Counted from the first letter of the stretch, positions 18,651 to 27,858 are shown. The stretch is DNA of 64,000 nt from Schumannella luteola (GCF_013408685.1 NZ_JACBZY010000001.1:2108001-2172000), one strand, 5' to 3'. Notes: a model not told the origin generated them from the letters alone. A program made the numbers and translations.

Positions 18651-20122
18651 TGAGCGCCGAGCATCCCGCGTCGGGTCATCCGCCCGACGGCGCCATCCCG
18701 GCGCCCGCCGCCCGCGACGCCGAGGAGTACCACCTCGACCTCGGGCCCGAGCGGCGTCCGCTCGGCTGGCGGGGCACGCTCGCGATCGCCCTCGCCGCGC
18801 TGCTCGTGCTCGTCGCCGGCCTCGCGCTCGGCAATGCGATCCGCCCGCCCGGCATCGTGCGCGCCGACTACGACGGCGCCGCGCTCATCGAGCAGCAGGG
18901 CGCCCGCGTCGTGCTGCACCTCGACCGTGCGGTCGATCGTCTGGCGAAGAAGGATGTGACCGTCAGCCCGGCGGCGCGCTTCAGCATCCAGCGCTCCGGC
19001 GCCGCCGTCACGCTCACCTTCCCCGACCGACTGCGCTACGGCACCGAATACCGCGTGAGCCTGCGGGTGCCCGACGGGAACGGCGGAGCCGCGGCGACGG
19101 TCGAGCAGCGCCTCCGCACCGCCTGGCCGAACATCTCCACCCTGCTGCGCGACGCGCCCGACCCGGATGTCGATCAGATCCTGTCGCGCTCGGTCGACGG
19201 GGGAGCGACGAAGGTCGCGTTCTCGGCCCCGCGCATCGCGCAGTATGCGGTTCTGCCCTCGCAGCTGGCGGTGACCACCCTCGACGAGTCGGGCGACACG
19301 ACGCTGCAGCTCGTGACCCTGCCCGAGGGATCGAGCGACACGATCACGACCGCGCAGCACGCGTCGGTCGATCTGCTGAAGAGCTCCGGACCGAGCGGGC
19401 TGCTCGGCTACACGCTGACGACGCCGCCCGGCGTCGAGCCGGCGCTCGACCACGTGCTCGAGTTCTACGACCCGACCAGCTCATCCGGCATCGGCACCGC
19501 CGTCGTCGGGCTCGACGGCGAGCCCCTCTCGGTGCTCGACTACGTCTGGGTGCCGGGCACGACCTCGCTCGTCGCGCAGGCCACCGATCAGTCGCTGCTG
19601 CTGATCGACCCGACGACGACCGCGAAGCCGGTTCCGCTCGGCGCGCACGGCGAGCTGCGCGGCTTCCTGCCGAACACGGCGACCCTCGTGGTCGCCGACC
19701 CCGACGGGGGCTCGACGATCGACCTGACGACCGGCGAGACCACGCCGCTCGCGGTGCCCGCCGACGGCCAGCCCGCCGGGGACTACCGCGGCGAGGTCAC
19801 GGTGCTCGACCGCGCCGGCCGCTACGTCGAGGTCGTCTCCTCGCCCGACTTCACGCGGGGCGCGACCGACTACCGGGTGGTGCTCGCCGGGCCGGACGGC
19901 GGCAAGGTGCTGTACCGGCCCGCCGATGACGGCTCGCGCATCCGGCAGGCCTGCCTCTCGCCGAACGCGCAGTACCTCGCCGTCGAGATCGTCTCGCCCG
20001 AGGGGCGCAGCGACGACTACCCGCAGAGGCCCGCGTTCACGGCGATCTCGACGAACATCGTCGATGTGTCGTCGGGCGCCGTCGCGCGCGGCCTGCCCGG
20101 TTTCGACCCGTCGTGGTGCTGA
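18650..20122 (+). CDS. Anchored extracytoplasmic protein of unknown function
   Basis: 490 residues. The ATG overlaps the previous stop by one base (TGATG). A cytoplasmic tail of about 40 residues precedes one membrane helix (about 43-62). Outside lies an Ig-like segment (LTFPDRLRYGTEYRVSLRVP), then a beta-rich region whose repeats of 40-60 residues (LVAQATDQSLLLID; FLPNTATLVVADPDGG) suggest a beta-propeller. No catalytic motif is seen. It is third in the permease operon, so it may be an accessory or ligand-binding subunit. Confidence 0.7.
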   Translation: MSAEHPASGHPPDGAIPAPAARDAEEYHLDLGPERRPLGWRGTLAIALAALLVLVAGLALGNAIRPPGIVRADYDGAALIEQQGARVVLHLDRAVDRLAKKDVTVSPAARFSIQRSGAAVTLTFPDRLRYGTEYRVSLRVPDGNGGAAATVEQRLRTAWPNISTLLRDAPDPDVDQILSRSVDGGATKVAFSAPRIAQYAVLPSQLAVTTLDESGDTTLQLVTLPEGSSDTITTAQHASVDLLKSSGPSGLLGYTLTTPPGVEPALDHVLEFYDPTSSSGIGTAVVGLDGEPLSVLDYVWVPGTTSLVAQATDQSLLLIDPTTTAKPVPLGAHGELRGFLPNTATLVVADPDGGSTIDLTTGETTPLAVPADGQPAGDYRGEVTVLDRAGRYVEVVSSPDFTRGATDYRVVLAGPDGGKVLYRPADDGSRIRQACLSPNAQYLAVEIVSPEGRSDDYPQRPAFTAISTNIVDVSSGAVARGLPGFDPSWC

Positions 20123-20150
20123 GCGCGCACTGATCCTGGCGCGGCGCTCA
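20120..20150. terminator. Hairpin spanning two convergent stops
   Basis: TGAGCGC pairs with GCGCTCA (20120-20126 with 20144-20150). The arms contain the stop codons of the two convergent genes, so it may end both transcripts. The stem is short. Confidence 0.4.
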
Positions 20151-21014
20151 GGCGCCTGCTCGCGACACCATCGTCACGCCGACGGCGCCCTCGAGTTCGC
20201 GCCGCGTGAGCGTCACCGTCACGGCGCCGAGTTCGGCGACCGAGCGCACGTGCGTGCCGCCGCAGGGGATGCGCGCCTCGCCGTCGGGCAGCTCGGCCAC
20301 CCACCAGCGGCGGTCGGTGAGCCCGTCGCCGTCGCGGTCGATGCGGATGTGCGCTCCGCTCGTCGTCCAGCCGGCGAGGATTCGGTCGACCTCGTCCCCG
20401 AGCGCCGCCAGATCGTCGAGCGACTCCGGATCGAAGCCGGCCTTGCGCACGCTCTTGCCGACGCGGTACTCGTCGACCGAGCCGCCCTCGGTGATCGTCG
20501 AGGTCTCGATCGCGGTGCCGTCGAAGTCGGGCGAGCCGAGCGCATCCGTGCGCACCTCCTTGCGCCAGGCGCCGGCGAGCGCGCGGTTCAGAGCGAGCGA
20601 GGCCAGGTGGCAGGCGGTGTGGCCCACGCTGAGCGCCTGCCGGTGATCGCTCTCGACCGCGATCAGGGCGGTGTCGCCCTCGGCGACCGCCGCATCCGCC
20701 GCCAGCAGATGCACCGCGACGAAGGCCCAGCCCTCGGTGCCCTTGCGCACGGGGATGTCGGAGCCGACGAACAGCTCGGCGCCGTCGCTCGCGCCGACCA
20801 CGCAGTCGAGCACCTCGAGCGCCTCGCCGCCGACGACGAAGGCCGCGCGGTCGGGGCCCTGGTCGGGCCAGCCCGCGTCGACCGGGTGCACGGGCGTGCG
20901 GTCGACGAGCACCGCGAGCCGATCGCCGTGCGGCTGGGTGTGCAGCACGGCCGCCGTCTCCTCGATGGATCCGGCCGGATAGGTGACGAGGGTGTCGCGC
21001 GAGGGAAGGGTCAC
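20148..21014 (-). CDS. Alanyl-tRNA editing protein (AlaX-like)
   Basis: 288 residues. The two zinc-binding motifs of the AlaRS editing domain are present: HTACH (H132, H136) and CGGTH (C251, H255). Proteins of this type hydrolyse Ser- or Gly-tRNA(Ala). The GTG at 21014 is chosen because a TAGCGT hexamer ends seven bases upstream; a GTG at 21023 would overlap that element. No ribosome site is visible. Length and motif order fit a stand-alone editing factor and not AlaRS itself, since no aminoacylation domain is present. Confidence 0.85.
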   Translation of the reverse strand: MTLPSRDTLVTYPAGSIEETAAVLHTQPHGDRLAVLVDRTPVHPVDAGWPDQGPDRAAFVVGGEALEVLDCVVGASDGAELFVGSDIPVRKGTEGWAFVAVHLLAADAAVAEGDTALIAVESDHRQALSVGHTACHLASLALNRALAGAWRKEVRTDALGSPDFDGTAIETSTITEGGSVDEYRVGKSVRKAGFDPESLDDLAALGDEVDRILAGWTTSGAHIRIDRDGDGLTDRRWWVAELPDGEARIPCGGTHVRSVAELGAVTVTLTRRELEGAVGVTMVSRAGA

Positions 21015-21021
21015 CCGGCTC

Positions 21022-21027
21022 ACGCTA
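21022..21027 (-). promoter_or_regulatory. -10-like TAGCGT, leaderless start of AlaX gene
   Basis: TAGCGT on the minus strand ends seven bases before the GTG at 21014. Confidence 0.45.
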
Positions 21028-21113
21028 CCCGCGCCGGTCTCGATGGTCGGGATCCGGGAGGATCGGTCGAGTCGGGCGGATGATCGGCGGTGCGGCAGAT
21101 GCCGGGGCGCGAC

Positions 21114-21119
21114 GATACT
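21114..21119 (+). promoter_or_regulatory. -10-like GATACT before the 149-residue gene
   Basis: GATACT ends six bases before the ATG at 21126; the first base departs from T. Confidence 0.35.
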
Positions 21120-21125
21120 GGGGCG

Positions 21126-21575
21126 ATGATCTCGACGCGGCTGGCCGGAGAGCTGCGCGACGCCGGGCTGCGCTGGGATCCGATCTCGGGCGACGCCTTC
21201 CAGATCGCGGGCGGCGAGTTCGAGGGCGATGTCTTCACCGTCAGCGACATGACGATCGAACCGCACCGCTACGACACCGGCACGGTGCTCGGCTTCAACG
21301 GCACGACCGAGTGGGCGCTCGACTCGGTCGCCCTCGAGGATGCACTCTGGCTGCCCCGCGAGGACCAGCTGCGCGAGCTGCTGCGCGGCGCCTTCCTCGC
21401 GCTGGAGCGCCGTGTCGCGCCGATGAACGTCGCCGACGGCGTCGCGGATGGCGTCGCGGCCACCGAGTACCGCGTCACGATCGAGCTCGCGGGCGCCCGC
21501 CGTGACTTCGTCGCACAGGATGCGGCCGAGGCCTACGGTCGAGCGCTGCTCGCGCTCATCCGCGCCGCCGGCTAG
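21126..21575 (+). CDS. Conserved 149-residue protein of unknown function
   Basis: A small acidic protein. Conserved-looking blocks are FTVSDMTIEPHRYDTGTVLG (about 39-58), NGTTEWALDS and LWLPREDQLRELL. No membrane helix or signal peptide. Homologues in Microbacteriaceae have, as I recall, sometimes been labelled pilus assembly protein CpaE, but this one has no ATPase motif and that name is not supported. It is convergent with a TetR gene only 13 bases away. Confidence 0.7.
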   Translation: MISTRLAGELRDAGLRWDPISGDAFQIAGGEFEGDVFTVSDMTIEPHRYDTGTVLGFNGTTEWALDSVALEDALWLPREDQLRELLRGAFLALERRVAPMNVADGVADGVAATEYRVTIELAGARRDFVAQDAAEAYGRALLALIRAAG

Positions 21576-21588
21576 ATGCACTGAGTCG

Positions 21589-22266
21589 TCAGGTTGTTGA
21601 CGCTCGTGGTGCGGGGGTTTGGCCGTGGGCGGTGTGGATGCGGTCGGAGCGGTCGGCGGCGAGTCCGTCCGCGGCACCCGTCACGATCCACGGCAGCAGC
21701 GCGGTCGCGGCCGCGGCGCGATGCTGCGCGGCGTCGACCGGTGCGCTCGAGATCACCTCGACGATCTGCCGGCCCCAGAACACGGCCTCGAGCAGCGTCG
21801 TCAGCTGCTCCGGGTCGGCGTCGGGCCGCAGCTCGCCGAGCTGCTTCGCCTCGTCGAGATGGCGCCGCAACGCCGCGAGCCAGTCGTCGTCGCCCGACCA
21901 GTCGGGCGCGGTGGCGCCCCGAGCCGAGAGCCGGCCCCAGAATCCGACGACGACGTGCGCCTCGTCGCGCGTCTCCTTGGTCAAGGGCAGCATCTCGGTC
22001 ACGATCGCGTCGACCGCCGCCAGGCCGCGCAGTCCCTCGGCGGTCGCGGTGATGCGCTGGTTCGTGCGCGCGACGACGGCATCCATCGCCGCGTCGATGA
22101 CCGCATCGAAGCCCGAGAAGTAGTGCCAGAGCGCCCCGATCGCGACGCCGAGCTCCTGCGCGACCGCGCGACTCGTCGCCGCCTCGTAGCCCTCACGCGC
22201 GGTCACCCGCAGGAACGCGTCGGCGATCTCGCCGCGTCGCGCATCATGGTCGACCTTCTTCGGCAC
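21589..22266 (-). CDS. TetR-family transcriptional regulator
   Basis: 225 residues from a GTG. The N-terminal helix-turn-helix is clear: REGYEAATSRAVAQELGVAI followed by GALWHYFSGFDAVIDAAMD (about 26-62). The ligand-binding domain follows, with a Trp-containing FWGRLSARG stretch, and the C-terminal tail is polar. An in-cluster target is not evident; it could be autoregulated. The gap to the DUF4349 gene (22267-22384) shows no recognised site. Confidence 0.88.
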   Translation of the reverse strand: MPKKVDHDARRGEIADAFLRVTAREGYEAATSRAVAQELGVAIGALWHYFSGFDAVIDAAMDAVVARTNQRITATAEGLRGLAAVDAIVTEMLPLTKETRDEAHVVVGFWGRLSARGATAPDWSGDDDWLAALRRHLDEAKQLGELRPDADPEQLTTLLEAVFWGRQIVEVISSAPVDAAQHRAAAATALLPWIVTGAADGLAADRSDRIHTAHGQTPAPRASTT

Positions 22267-22384
22267 GCGCCCATCCTGCCCGACGCCGCCTCACGGCAGC
22301 GCACCGACGCCGGGCCTGCGCGCGCACATCCACGACCTCGGCGCGCGCGGTCAGCCGAGCAGCGCCCCGGTCGTCAGCTCGGCG

Positions 22385-23506
22385 TCAGCTCGGCGGCACC
22401 GAGCCGGCGTCGGACCCATCGCCGGAACGCTCGTGCGAGCCCTCGCTCGACGCGGTGTCCCGTCCGGAGCCCGGGCCGTGATCGGCGGCCGTCCCGCCCG
22501 GATACCCGCCCGCGCCGCCCGCGCCGCGGTCGTCCCCGAGCGGAGCCGGGGCGCCCGGGTGGGCTCCGGCGCCCGCGAAGGCCGGTCCGCCGAATCGGCC
22601 CGTGCCGGGGCGGCCGACCGGCCGCGACCGGCGTCGACGCCGCACGATCAGCAGCACCACCCCGCCGATGATCGCGAGGGCGATGAGCCACGGGGTCAGG
22701 GCGCCGAGCACGACGAGGAATCCCGCCCAGAAGGCGAGGAACGCGCCCCAGCCGGCCGCGAGCCCGTCGAGGAAGCTCTGCGGCTTCGGCGTGGGGGCCG
22801 CTGCGGGGGAGAGCAGGTCGAGCGTGATCGTCGACAGCTCAACCTGGTCGTCGAGCCCCCGCTTCTGCGCCTGCAGCGACTCGAGCTCCGCCTGCCGCTG
22901 GCTCAGGGCGCTCTCGAGGGCGACGAGGTCGGCGGTCGTGCCCGACTTCGCGAGCAGCGCGGTCAGCCGGTCGACCGAGGTCTGCAGCGCGGTGATGCGC
23001 GCATCCGTGTCGCGCACGGTCGCGGTCACGTCGTCGCTCGTCAGCTGCACCGACTCGAGGTGGCCGAGCTTCTTGAGCTTCGGCAGCGTGGCGTCGAGCG
23101 CGTCGGCGGGGATGCGCAGGGTCAGCTGAGCCGTGGCGGGGGAGTCGCCGCTCGCGGCCTGCTCCTGGCGGCCGTCGATGCGTCCGCCGGCGTCGGTCGT
23201 CAGCGTGACCGCCGCGTCGGCGGACTTCCCGGGGTCGTCGACCGTGAGGGTGATGCTGCCGGTCGTCACGACCGATCGGCTCGGATCGACGGTGGCGGGC
23301 AGCGCGGCGGGATCGGACGTCGCGGAGTCCGCGTCACCGCGGCTCTGAGCCGAGCCGTCGACGGCCGAATCCTGGGTCGAGGAGTCGGATCCGCGCCCGC
23401 CGGAGGTGCCCGACTGGTCCGCGCGGGAGCCTCCGGATGCGGAGGTGCAGCCGGCCAGGGCGACGATGAGCGCCGCGGTGCCGAGAAGAAGGGGAATACG
23501 CCTCAT
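22385..23506 (-). CDS. DUF4349 lipoprotein
   Basis: 373 residues. A lipoprotein signal ends at LAGC (C20). A Ser/Asp/Gly-rich spacer follows, then the DUF4349 domain (SVVTTGSITLTVDDPGKSAD, and LTLRIPADALDATLPKLKKLG), a coiled coil (about 165-215) and one membrane helix (about 262-290). The C-terminal tail is Gly/Pro-rich and basic after the helix. DUF4349 proteins are envelope lipoproteins of unknown function. Two membrane attachments, lipid and helix, imply a hairpin across the outer face of the membrane. Confidence 0.85.
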   Translation of the reverse strand: MRRIPLLLGTAALIVALAGCTSASGGSRADQSGTSGGRGSDSSTQDSAVDGSAQSRGDADSATSDPAALPATVDPSRSVVTTGSITLTVDDPGKSADAAVTLTTDAGGRIDGRQEQAASGDSPATAQLTLRIPADALDATLPKLKKLGHLESVQLTSDDVTATVRDTDARITALQTSVDRLTALLAKSGTTADLVALESALSQRQAELESLQAQKRGLDDQVELSTITLDLLSPAAAPTPKPQSFLDGLAAGWGAFLAFWAGFLVVLGALTPWLIALAIIGGVVLLIVRRRRRSRPVGRPGTGRFGGPAFAGAGAHPGAPAPLGDDRGAGGAGGYPGGTAADHGPGSGRDTASSEGSHERSGDGSDAGSVPPS

Positions 23507-23833
23507 GTCGTGATGATGGAGCCGGATCCGCCCCGCCGCCAGCCAACGTTTTCGGCTTGTTATGCGTCGTGGCCGAGTCGTGATCGCGCCGTGTCCGCGT
23601 CGTTATCGCAGCCGCATCCGCCGGGGAGCTCCGACCGCTCGACCGGACCGCGGATGGCGAGCGCCCCGCCGCCAGCGGGCGGTATCTCGACGCCGGCCCC
23701 GAGCGCCCTGGACGGACGCTGGGCAGGCTCTGGCAGGCGCGTGCGGATCGGAGCGCTGACGACATCCGCTTCCTACCGTGGAGGCACGACGGTCGCCCCG
23801 TGCCGTCGCACCGCTCGAGCGAGGAGGACGCCC
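23507..23833. other. Intergenic region, no gene seen
   Basis: 327 bases between the divergent DUF4349 gene and a small gene. It is more AT-rich near 23547-23612 (for example ACGTTTTCGGCTTGTTATG). This probably holds both promoters, but no clean -35/-10 pair or palindrome is convincing, and no credible frame was found. Confidence 0.5.
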
Positions 23834-24028
23834 ATGGGACTTCTGGATGACGCGAAAGACGCCGCGCAGGCCGCCGGCGAGAAGGTCAGCCGCACCGTCG
23901 AGGACACCAAGGAGCGCATCTCGGATGCCGCCGAGGAGCGCCAGGCCGACGCGAAGGTGAAGCAGGCCGAAGCCGAGCGCGACCGCGTCAAGGCGAAGAA
24001 CGACTTCAAGGAGGGGTTGCGCGACTGA
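23834..24028 (+). CDS. Small amphipathic-helix protein
   Basis: 64 residues, with a strong AGGAGG site before the ATG. After GLLDDAKDAAQAAGEKVSRT the protein is an uninterrupted charged helix rich in Ala, Lys, Glu and Asp. It resembles the CsbD-like or LEA-like small stress proteins common in actinobacteria, but I do not assign a family. No membrane segment. It probably forms an amphipathic helix that contacts membranes or macromolecules under stress. Confidence 0.7.
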   Translation: MGLLDDAKDAAQAAGEKVSRTVEDTKERISDAAEERQADAKVKQAEAERDRVKAKNDFKEGLRD

Positions 24029-24060
24029 GGCGCACCCTGTCGCCGATCACTCCGGCGCCG

Positions 24061-24097
24061 CGATGCCCGCCCGACCCTGAGGTCGCGGCGGGCATCG
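24061..24097. terminator. Strong hairpin terminator
   Basis: A stem of about 16 bp with a single bulged C and a CTGA loop (24061-24076 with 24081-24097), in the 92-base gap between two convergent genes. Confidence 0.75.
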
Positions 24098-24120
24098 TCG
24101 TCTCCGGGGGCAGGCCCCCT

Positions 24121-24948
24121 CTACTTCGGCTCGTGCAGATCGGGGTCCATGCCCGTGCGCTCGCCCGTCTCGAGAGTGGCGATCGCGGCGAGGTCGTGCG
24201 CGTCGAGCTCGAAGTCGGAGACCTCGAGGTTCTGGCGGATGCGGTCGATCGAGTTCGACTTCGGGATCACGACGAGGCCCTGCTGCAGGTGCCAGCGGAT
24301 GACGACCTGCGCGGGCGAGCGGCCGTAGCGCGCCGCGATCTCGGCGAGCACCGGCTCGTCGAGCACTGTGCCGCGACCGAGCGGCGCCCACGACTCGGTG
24401 AGGATGCCGTGCTCGCTGTCGAAGGCGCGGGTCGTGTGCTGCGGAAGCCGCGGGTGCAGCTCGACCTGGTTGATGACGGGCTTCTCGCCGGTCTCGGCGA
24501 TCAGGCGCTCGATGTGGTGCGGGTGGAAGTTGCTGACCCCGATCGACTTCACGACGCCCTCGTCGCGTAGCCGCTGCAGGGCGCGCCAGGTGTCGACGTA
24601 GAGGTCCTGCGCGGGGCAGGGCCAGTGGATCAGGTAGAGGTCGATGTAGCCGAGGTCCAGCTCGGCGAGGCTGCGCTCGGCGGCGCGCAGGGTCGCGTCG
24701 AAGCCCTGGTCGTCATCCCACACCTTCGTGGTGACGAAGACGTCGTCGCGCGGCACGCCCGAGGAGCGGACTCCGCGGCCGACCTCGGCCTCGTTGGCGT
24801 AGAGCTTGGCGGTGTCGACGTGGCGGTAGCCGAGGCGCAGGGCGCCGTCGACGAGCTGCTCGGCGATGCCGGTGTCGACCTTGTACACCCCCAGACCGAG
24901 CTGCGGGATGCGGTGGCCGTCGGCGAAATCGAGGTACGGGGTGGTCAC
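24121..24948 (-). CDS. Aldo/keto reductase (2,5-diketo-gluconate reductase type)
   Basis: 275 residues, normal for an NADPH-dependent AKR5-like enzyme. The catalytic tetrad is visible: Asp and Tyr in RHVDTAKLYANE, Lys in FVTTKVWDD, and His in LYLIHWPC. The cofactor-binding IPKSNSIDRIRQN motif is near the C-terminus. It reduces aldehydes or ketones; the substrate is unknown. The GTG start has a TAGCGT hexamer six bases upstream. A second AKR lies at 36927-37760. The enzyme is monocistronic here. Confidence 0.88.
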   Translation of the reverse strand: MTTPYLDFADGHRIPQLGLGVYKVDTGIAEQLVDGALRLGYRHVDTAKLYANEAEVGRGVRSSGVPRDDVFVTTKVWDDDQGFDATLRAAERSLAELDLGYIDLYLIHWPCPAQDLYVDTWRALQRLRDEGVVKSIGVSNFHPHHIERLIAETGEKPVINQVELHPRLPQHTTRAFDSEHGILTESWAPLGRGTVLDEPVLAEIAARYGRSPAQVVIRWHLQQGLVVIPKSNSIDRIRQNLEVSDFELDAHDLAAIATLETGERTGMDPDLHEPK

Positions 24949-24954
24949 GCTCCC

Positions 24955-24960
24955 ACGCTA
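24955..24960 (-). promoter_or_regulatory. -10-like TAGCGT, leaderless start of aldo/keto reductase
   Basis: TAGCGT ends six bases before the GTG at 24948. Confidence 0.45.
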
Positions 24961-25034
24961 GCGGCGGGCCGCGAGATCCCGGCCGAGAGGATGTGCAGAG
25001 TGGCGCTCGTCGGAGCGCCGCGGCGCGGCGCGGC

Positions 25035-26249
25035 TCAGGGCCGCAGCGTCTGCACGGGCTCGGTGTCGGGGATCGGCGAGGCGTCGCGGCCGCGCAGATC
25101 GGGCAGGGCCCGCGCGAAGATCAGCGGTACGAGCAGGGCGAACACGGCGAAGCCCGCCGCGGCGGCGAGGCCGCCCCGGGCGTCGAAGTGGTCGATCATC
25201 ACCCCGGCGATCGCCGAGCCGGCTGCGGCGCCGATCAGCTGACCGGTGCCGACCCAGCCGTAGGCCTCGGCGGTGTCGCTGAACTTCACGCTCGACGACA
25301 CGGCGGCGAACATGACCGCGAGGGCCGGGGCGACCGCGAGTCCGGCGATGAGCACCGCGGCGGTGAGCGACCAGAACTCCCAGGCGATGACCGACGCGAC
25401 GGCGCCGACGACGAACACGATCATGCGCCGGGCGAGGCTCCAGCGGCCCACGGGGGCGTGGCCGAAGGCGAGACCGCCGACGAGCGAGCCGAGCGCGAAG
25501 ACGGCCAGCACGGCGCCCGACTCGACGCTGCCCTCGCCGAACGACGCGACCACGCTGGCCTCGATCGCGGCGCAGGCGCCGATCAGCACGAAGCCGACGA
25601 CGGTGACCACGAGCACGGTCGGCCGGGTGAGCACCTTCCCGAAGGCGCGCTTGGAGCGGGGGATGCGCACGCGCCCGACCTCGGGCGAGAAGATGAACCA
25701 CGCTCCGCCGCCGAGGCAGAAGCCGGCGGCGATGAGGATCGCCAGCACGGTCGAGATCTGCGTCGCGATGAAGGTGGTGACGACGGGTCCGGCGACCCAG
25801 ATGATCTCCTGCGCCGACGCGTCCAGCGAGAACAGCGGGGTGAGCTGGCGGGCGGTGACCATCTTCGGGTAGATCGTGCGCACGGCCGGCTGCACGGGCG
25901 GGAAGGCGAGGCCGCCGAGCAGTCCGACGGCCATGTAGACCGGCAGTGGGACCCCCGGGGGCAGCAGCGCGACGACGATCATCGTCGTGCTGCAGACGAG
26001 CGTCGTGAGGATCAGCACCGGGCGCATCGCCCAGCGGCCCATCCACCGACTGGTGAGCGGACCGGAGACCGCCTGCCCGATGCTGGTGGTCGCGAGCACG
26101 AGGCCGGCTGCGCCGTAGCTGTGGAAGAGGTGCTCGATGTGCAGCAGGTAGGCCAGCGAGAGCATGCCGGAGGGGAATCGGGCGGTCAGCTGGGCGGCGA
26201 TGATGCGCCCCACGCCCGAGGTTCGCAGCAGGTCGAGATAGCTCTTCAC
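25035..26249 (-). CDS. MFS transporter
   Basis: 404 residues and about 12 hydrophobic segments, starting at the GTG at 26249, which has GGGAG five bases upstream. The helix 2-3 loop reads SRWMGRWAMRPVLI. GLLGGLAFPPVQPAVRTIYP is an internal landmark. It looks like an efflux-type MFS protein, but substrate and direction cannot be read. The frame extends upstream to 26309 without a better start. Confidence 0.8.
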   Translation of the reverse strand: MKSYLDLLRTSGVGRIIAAQLTARFPSGMLSLAYLLHIEHLFHSYGAAGLVLATTSIGQAVSGPLTSRWMGRWAMRPVLILTTLVCSTTMIVVALLPPGVPLPVYMAVGLLGGLAFPPVQPAVRTIYPKMVTARQLTPLFSLDASAQEIIWVAGPVVTTFIATQISTVLAILIAAGFCLGGGAWFIFSPEVGRVRIPRSKRAFGKVLTRPTVLVVTVVGFVLIGACAAIEASVVASFGEGSVESGAVLAVFALGSLVGGLAFGHAPVGRWSLARRMIVFVVGAVASVIAWEFWSLTAAVLIAGLAVAPALAVMFAAVSSSVKFSDTAEAYGWVGTGQLIGAAAGSAIAGVMIDHFDARGGLAAAAGFAVFALLVPLIFARALPDLRGRDASPIPDTEPVQTLRP

Positions 26250-26382
26250 GGTGCTCCCGACTCTAGTGATCGGCAGGGCTGACCTGCTTCCCCGGAGATG
26301 TGCGGGCATGCCGCGGCACGCCGCCGCTCGGGTTGTGTCCCCGCGGAGTCACGAAGCGGGGGAGCCGCGCATCGCGTGCTCG

Positions 26383-27858
26383 TCAGAAGGGTGCGGGGTC
26401 GAGTGCACGGTCGAGTTGGATCTCGAGCAGCTCGAAGAATCGGTCGATCGCGTCGGGGTCGGGGTCGATCGGGATGTGCAGGTCACCCGCGACGTCGGGT
26501 GGGATCGGCGGGTCGGGTGGGACCCGCGGGTTGGCTGGGATCGGCTGGTCGGGTGGTGTCCGTGTGGTGGCCATCGTCGCGGGGGTGAATGCGACCGCGG
26601 GGGTCGGTGCGTTCTCGCGGTAGCTCCGTCCGGTCTCGGAGGTCCACTCGAGCACGCCGCCGGGCAGTTGCCGAACCGCCCATCCGGTGAACTGCTTCAT
26701 GGAGTGGTGCCGCTGGCAGAGGTGAGCGAGGTTGCTCAGCGCGGTGGCACCGCCGAGGGCGTGGTCGAGGGTGTGATCCAGTTCGCAGCGGATGGCGGCC
26801 TGCCGGCATCCGGGGAAGCGGCAGTGCTGGTCGCGGGCGCGCAGGTGTCGGCGCTGCGCCCAGCTGGGCCGGTAGTTGTCGACGGCGGTGACGGTTCCGG
26901 TGACGGGGTCGGTGAGCATCCGGGTGAGCGAGGGTGCGTTGCGGGCGAGCCGTCGGGCGGTGTCCGCGTCGATCGGCGATCGTCCGACCAGATCCGCGGA
27001 CGATTCGTCATGGCCGACCAGCGCGAGGGCGGGGATCACGACCTGCACCTGGGCGCGGATCGCCCCGAGCGCGCCCTCGCGGTCGCCGTGGCGGGTGGGA
27101 TCGAGCGCGGGCGTCCCGGCGAGGAGCAGATCGGCGAACACGTCAGCACGGACCTGATCGATCCCCCGCTCATCGTCACCGGGGGAGACGTCGTTCACGG
27201 TCTGTCCCATGCGGGTGAGGCGGTCGAGGATCGCGTCGCCGATCACCATCGGCACGGTCGCGACGACGTCGCACATCCCGTCCCGCCCCGGGAACACGCG
27301 CACGCACCGCTCCCGCGCGGCCTCCTCGTGGCGTTCGGTGAGAGTGCGCTCCGCGAGTTGCTCGGCGTAGATCTCGAGCCCAGCCCGCACCCGGTTCGGG
27401 GTGTCGGTGAGGCTGCGTTCGAGGGCTTCGGTCTCGAACTCGGCCCGCCGCTCGACCGGCACGGCGCGTCCGGCGGTGACGATGACGTTCATGTGGGTGC
27501 GGGTGATGAGTCCGGCTTCCCACGCATCCACTGCGGTCGGGTAGTGCTCGACCATCTCGCGGGCGTCGCCGATCCTCGCCTGCACGGTGCGGTCGGAGAG
27601 CCGCAGCACTCCGCCGAGCTCGGCCGCGACCGCACGCAGCGCCATGTCGTGGGCCTTCACGCTCGCCCGCGCCCCGGTCGCCTCGCGTTCGGCGAAGAAG
27701 CCGGCGTCGGCGAGCATCCGCACCTCCGCGACCTGCGCCGCGCACACCCGCGCTGACACGGTCTCGGCGCGCACGACGAGACCCTCGAGCGTGACCGCGG
27801 GCCCGACGTCATCGCCGGCGCAGTCACCGCCTCGGGCTGTCGTCGCGGGCTTCTTCAT
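26383..27858 (-). CDS. HNH endonuclease-signature protein with DUF222
   Basis: 491 residues. A DUF222 (13E12 repeat-type) region occupies most of the protein. A C-terminal HNH nuclease motif is present: HCRFPGCRQAAIRCELDHT, with the His and Cys pairs, followed by LAHLCQRHHSMK. Near the C-terminus is a Pro/Asp-rich repeat of IPP and DPP units. Such genes are common and multicopy in actinobacteria and often sit apart from mobile elements. The role is unknown. Nothing nearby indicates an intron or insertion sequence. Confidence 0.85.
   Translation of the reverse strand: MKKPATTARGGDCAGDDVGPAVTLEGLVVRAETVSARVCAAQVAEVRMLADAGFFAEREATGARASVKAHDMALRAVAAELGGVLRLSDRTVQARIGDAREMVEHYPTAVDAWEAGLITRTHMNVIVTAGRAVPVERRAEFETEALERSLTDTPNRVRAGLEIYAEQLAERTLTERHEEAARERCVRVFPGRDGMCDVVATVPMVIGDAILDRLTRMGQTVNDVSPGDDERGIDQVRADVFADLLLAGTPALDPTRHGDREGALGAIRAQVQVVIPALALVGHDESSADLVGRSPIDADTARRLARNAPSLTRMLTDPVTGTVTAVDNYRPSWAQRRHLRARDQHCRFPGCRQAAIRCELDHTLDHALGGATALSNLAHLCQRHHSMKQFTGWAVRQLPGGVLEWTSETGRSYRENAPTPAVAFTPATMATTRTPPDQPIPANPRVPPDPPIPPDVAGDLHIPIDPDPDAIDRFFELLEIQLDRALDPAPF

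Noticed and set aside
21126-21575. Pilus assembly protein CpaE as a name for the 149-residue protein.
   Set aside because: No MinD/CpaE-type ATPase motif is present and the protein is far too short.
26383-27858. A mobile intron or insertion element because of the HNH domain.
   Set aside because: No terminal repeats or target duplication, and the DUF222/HNH family is chromosomal and multicopy in actinobacteria.
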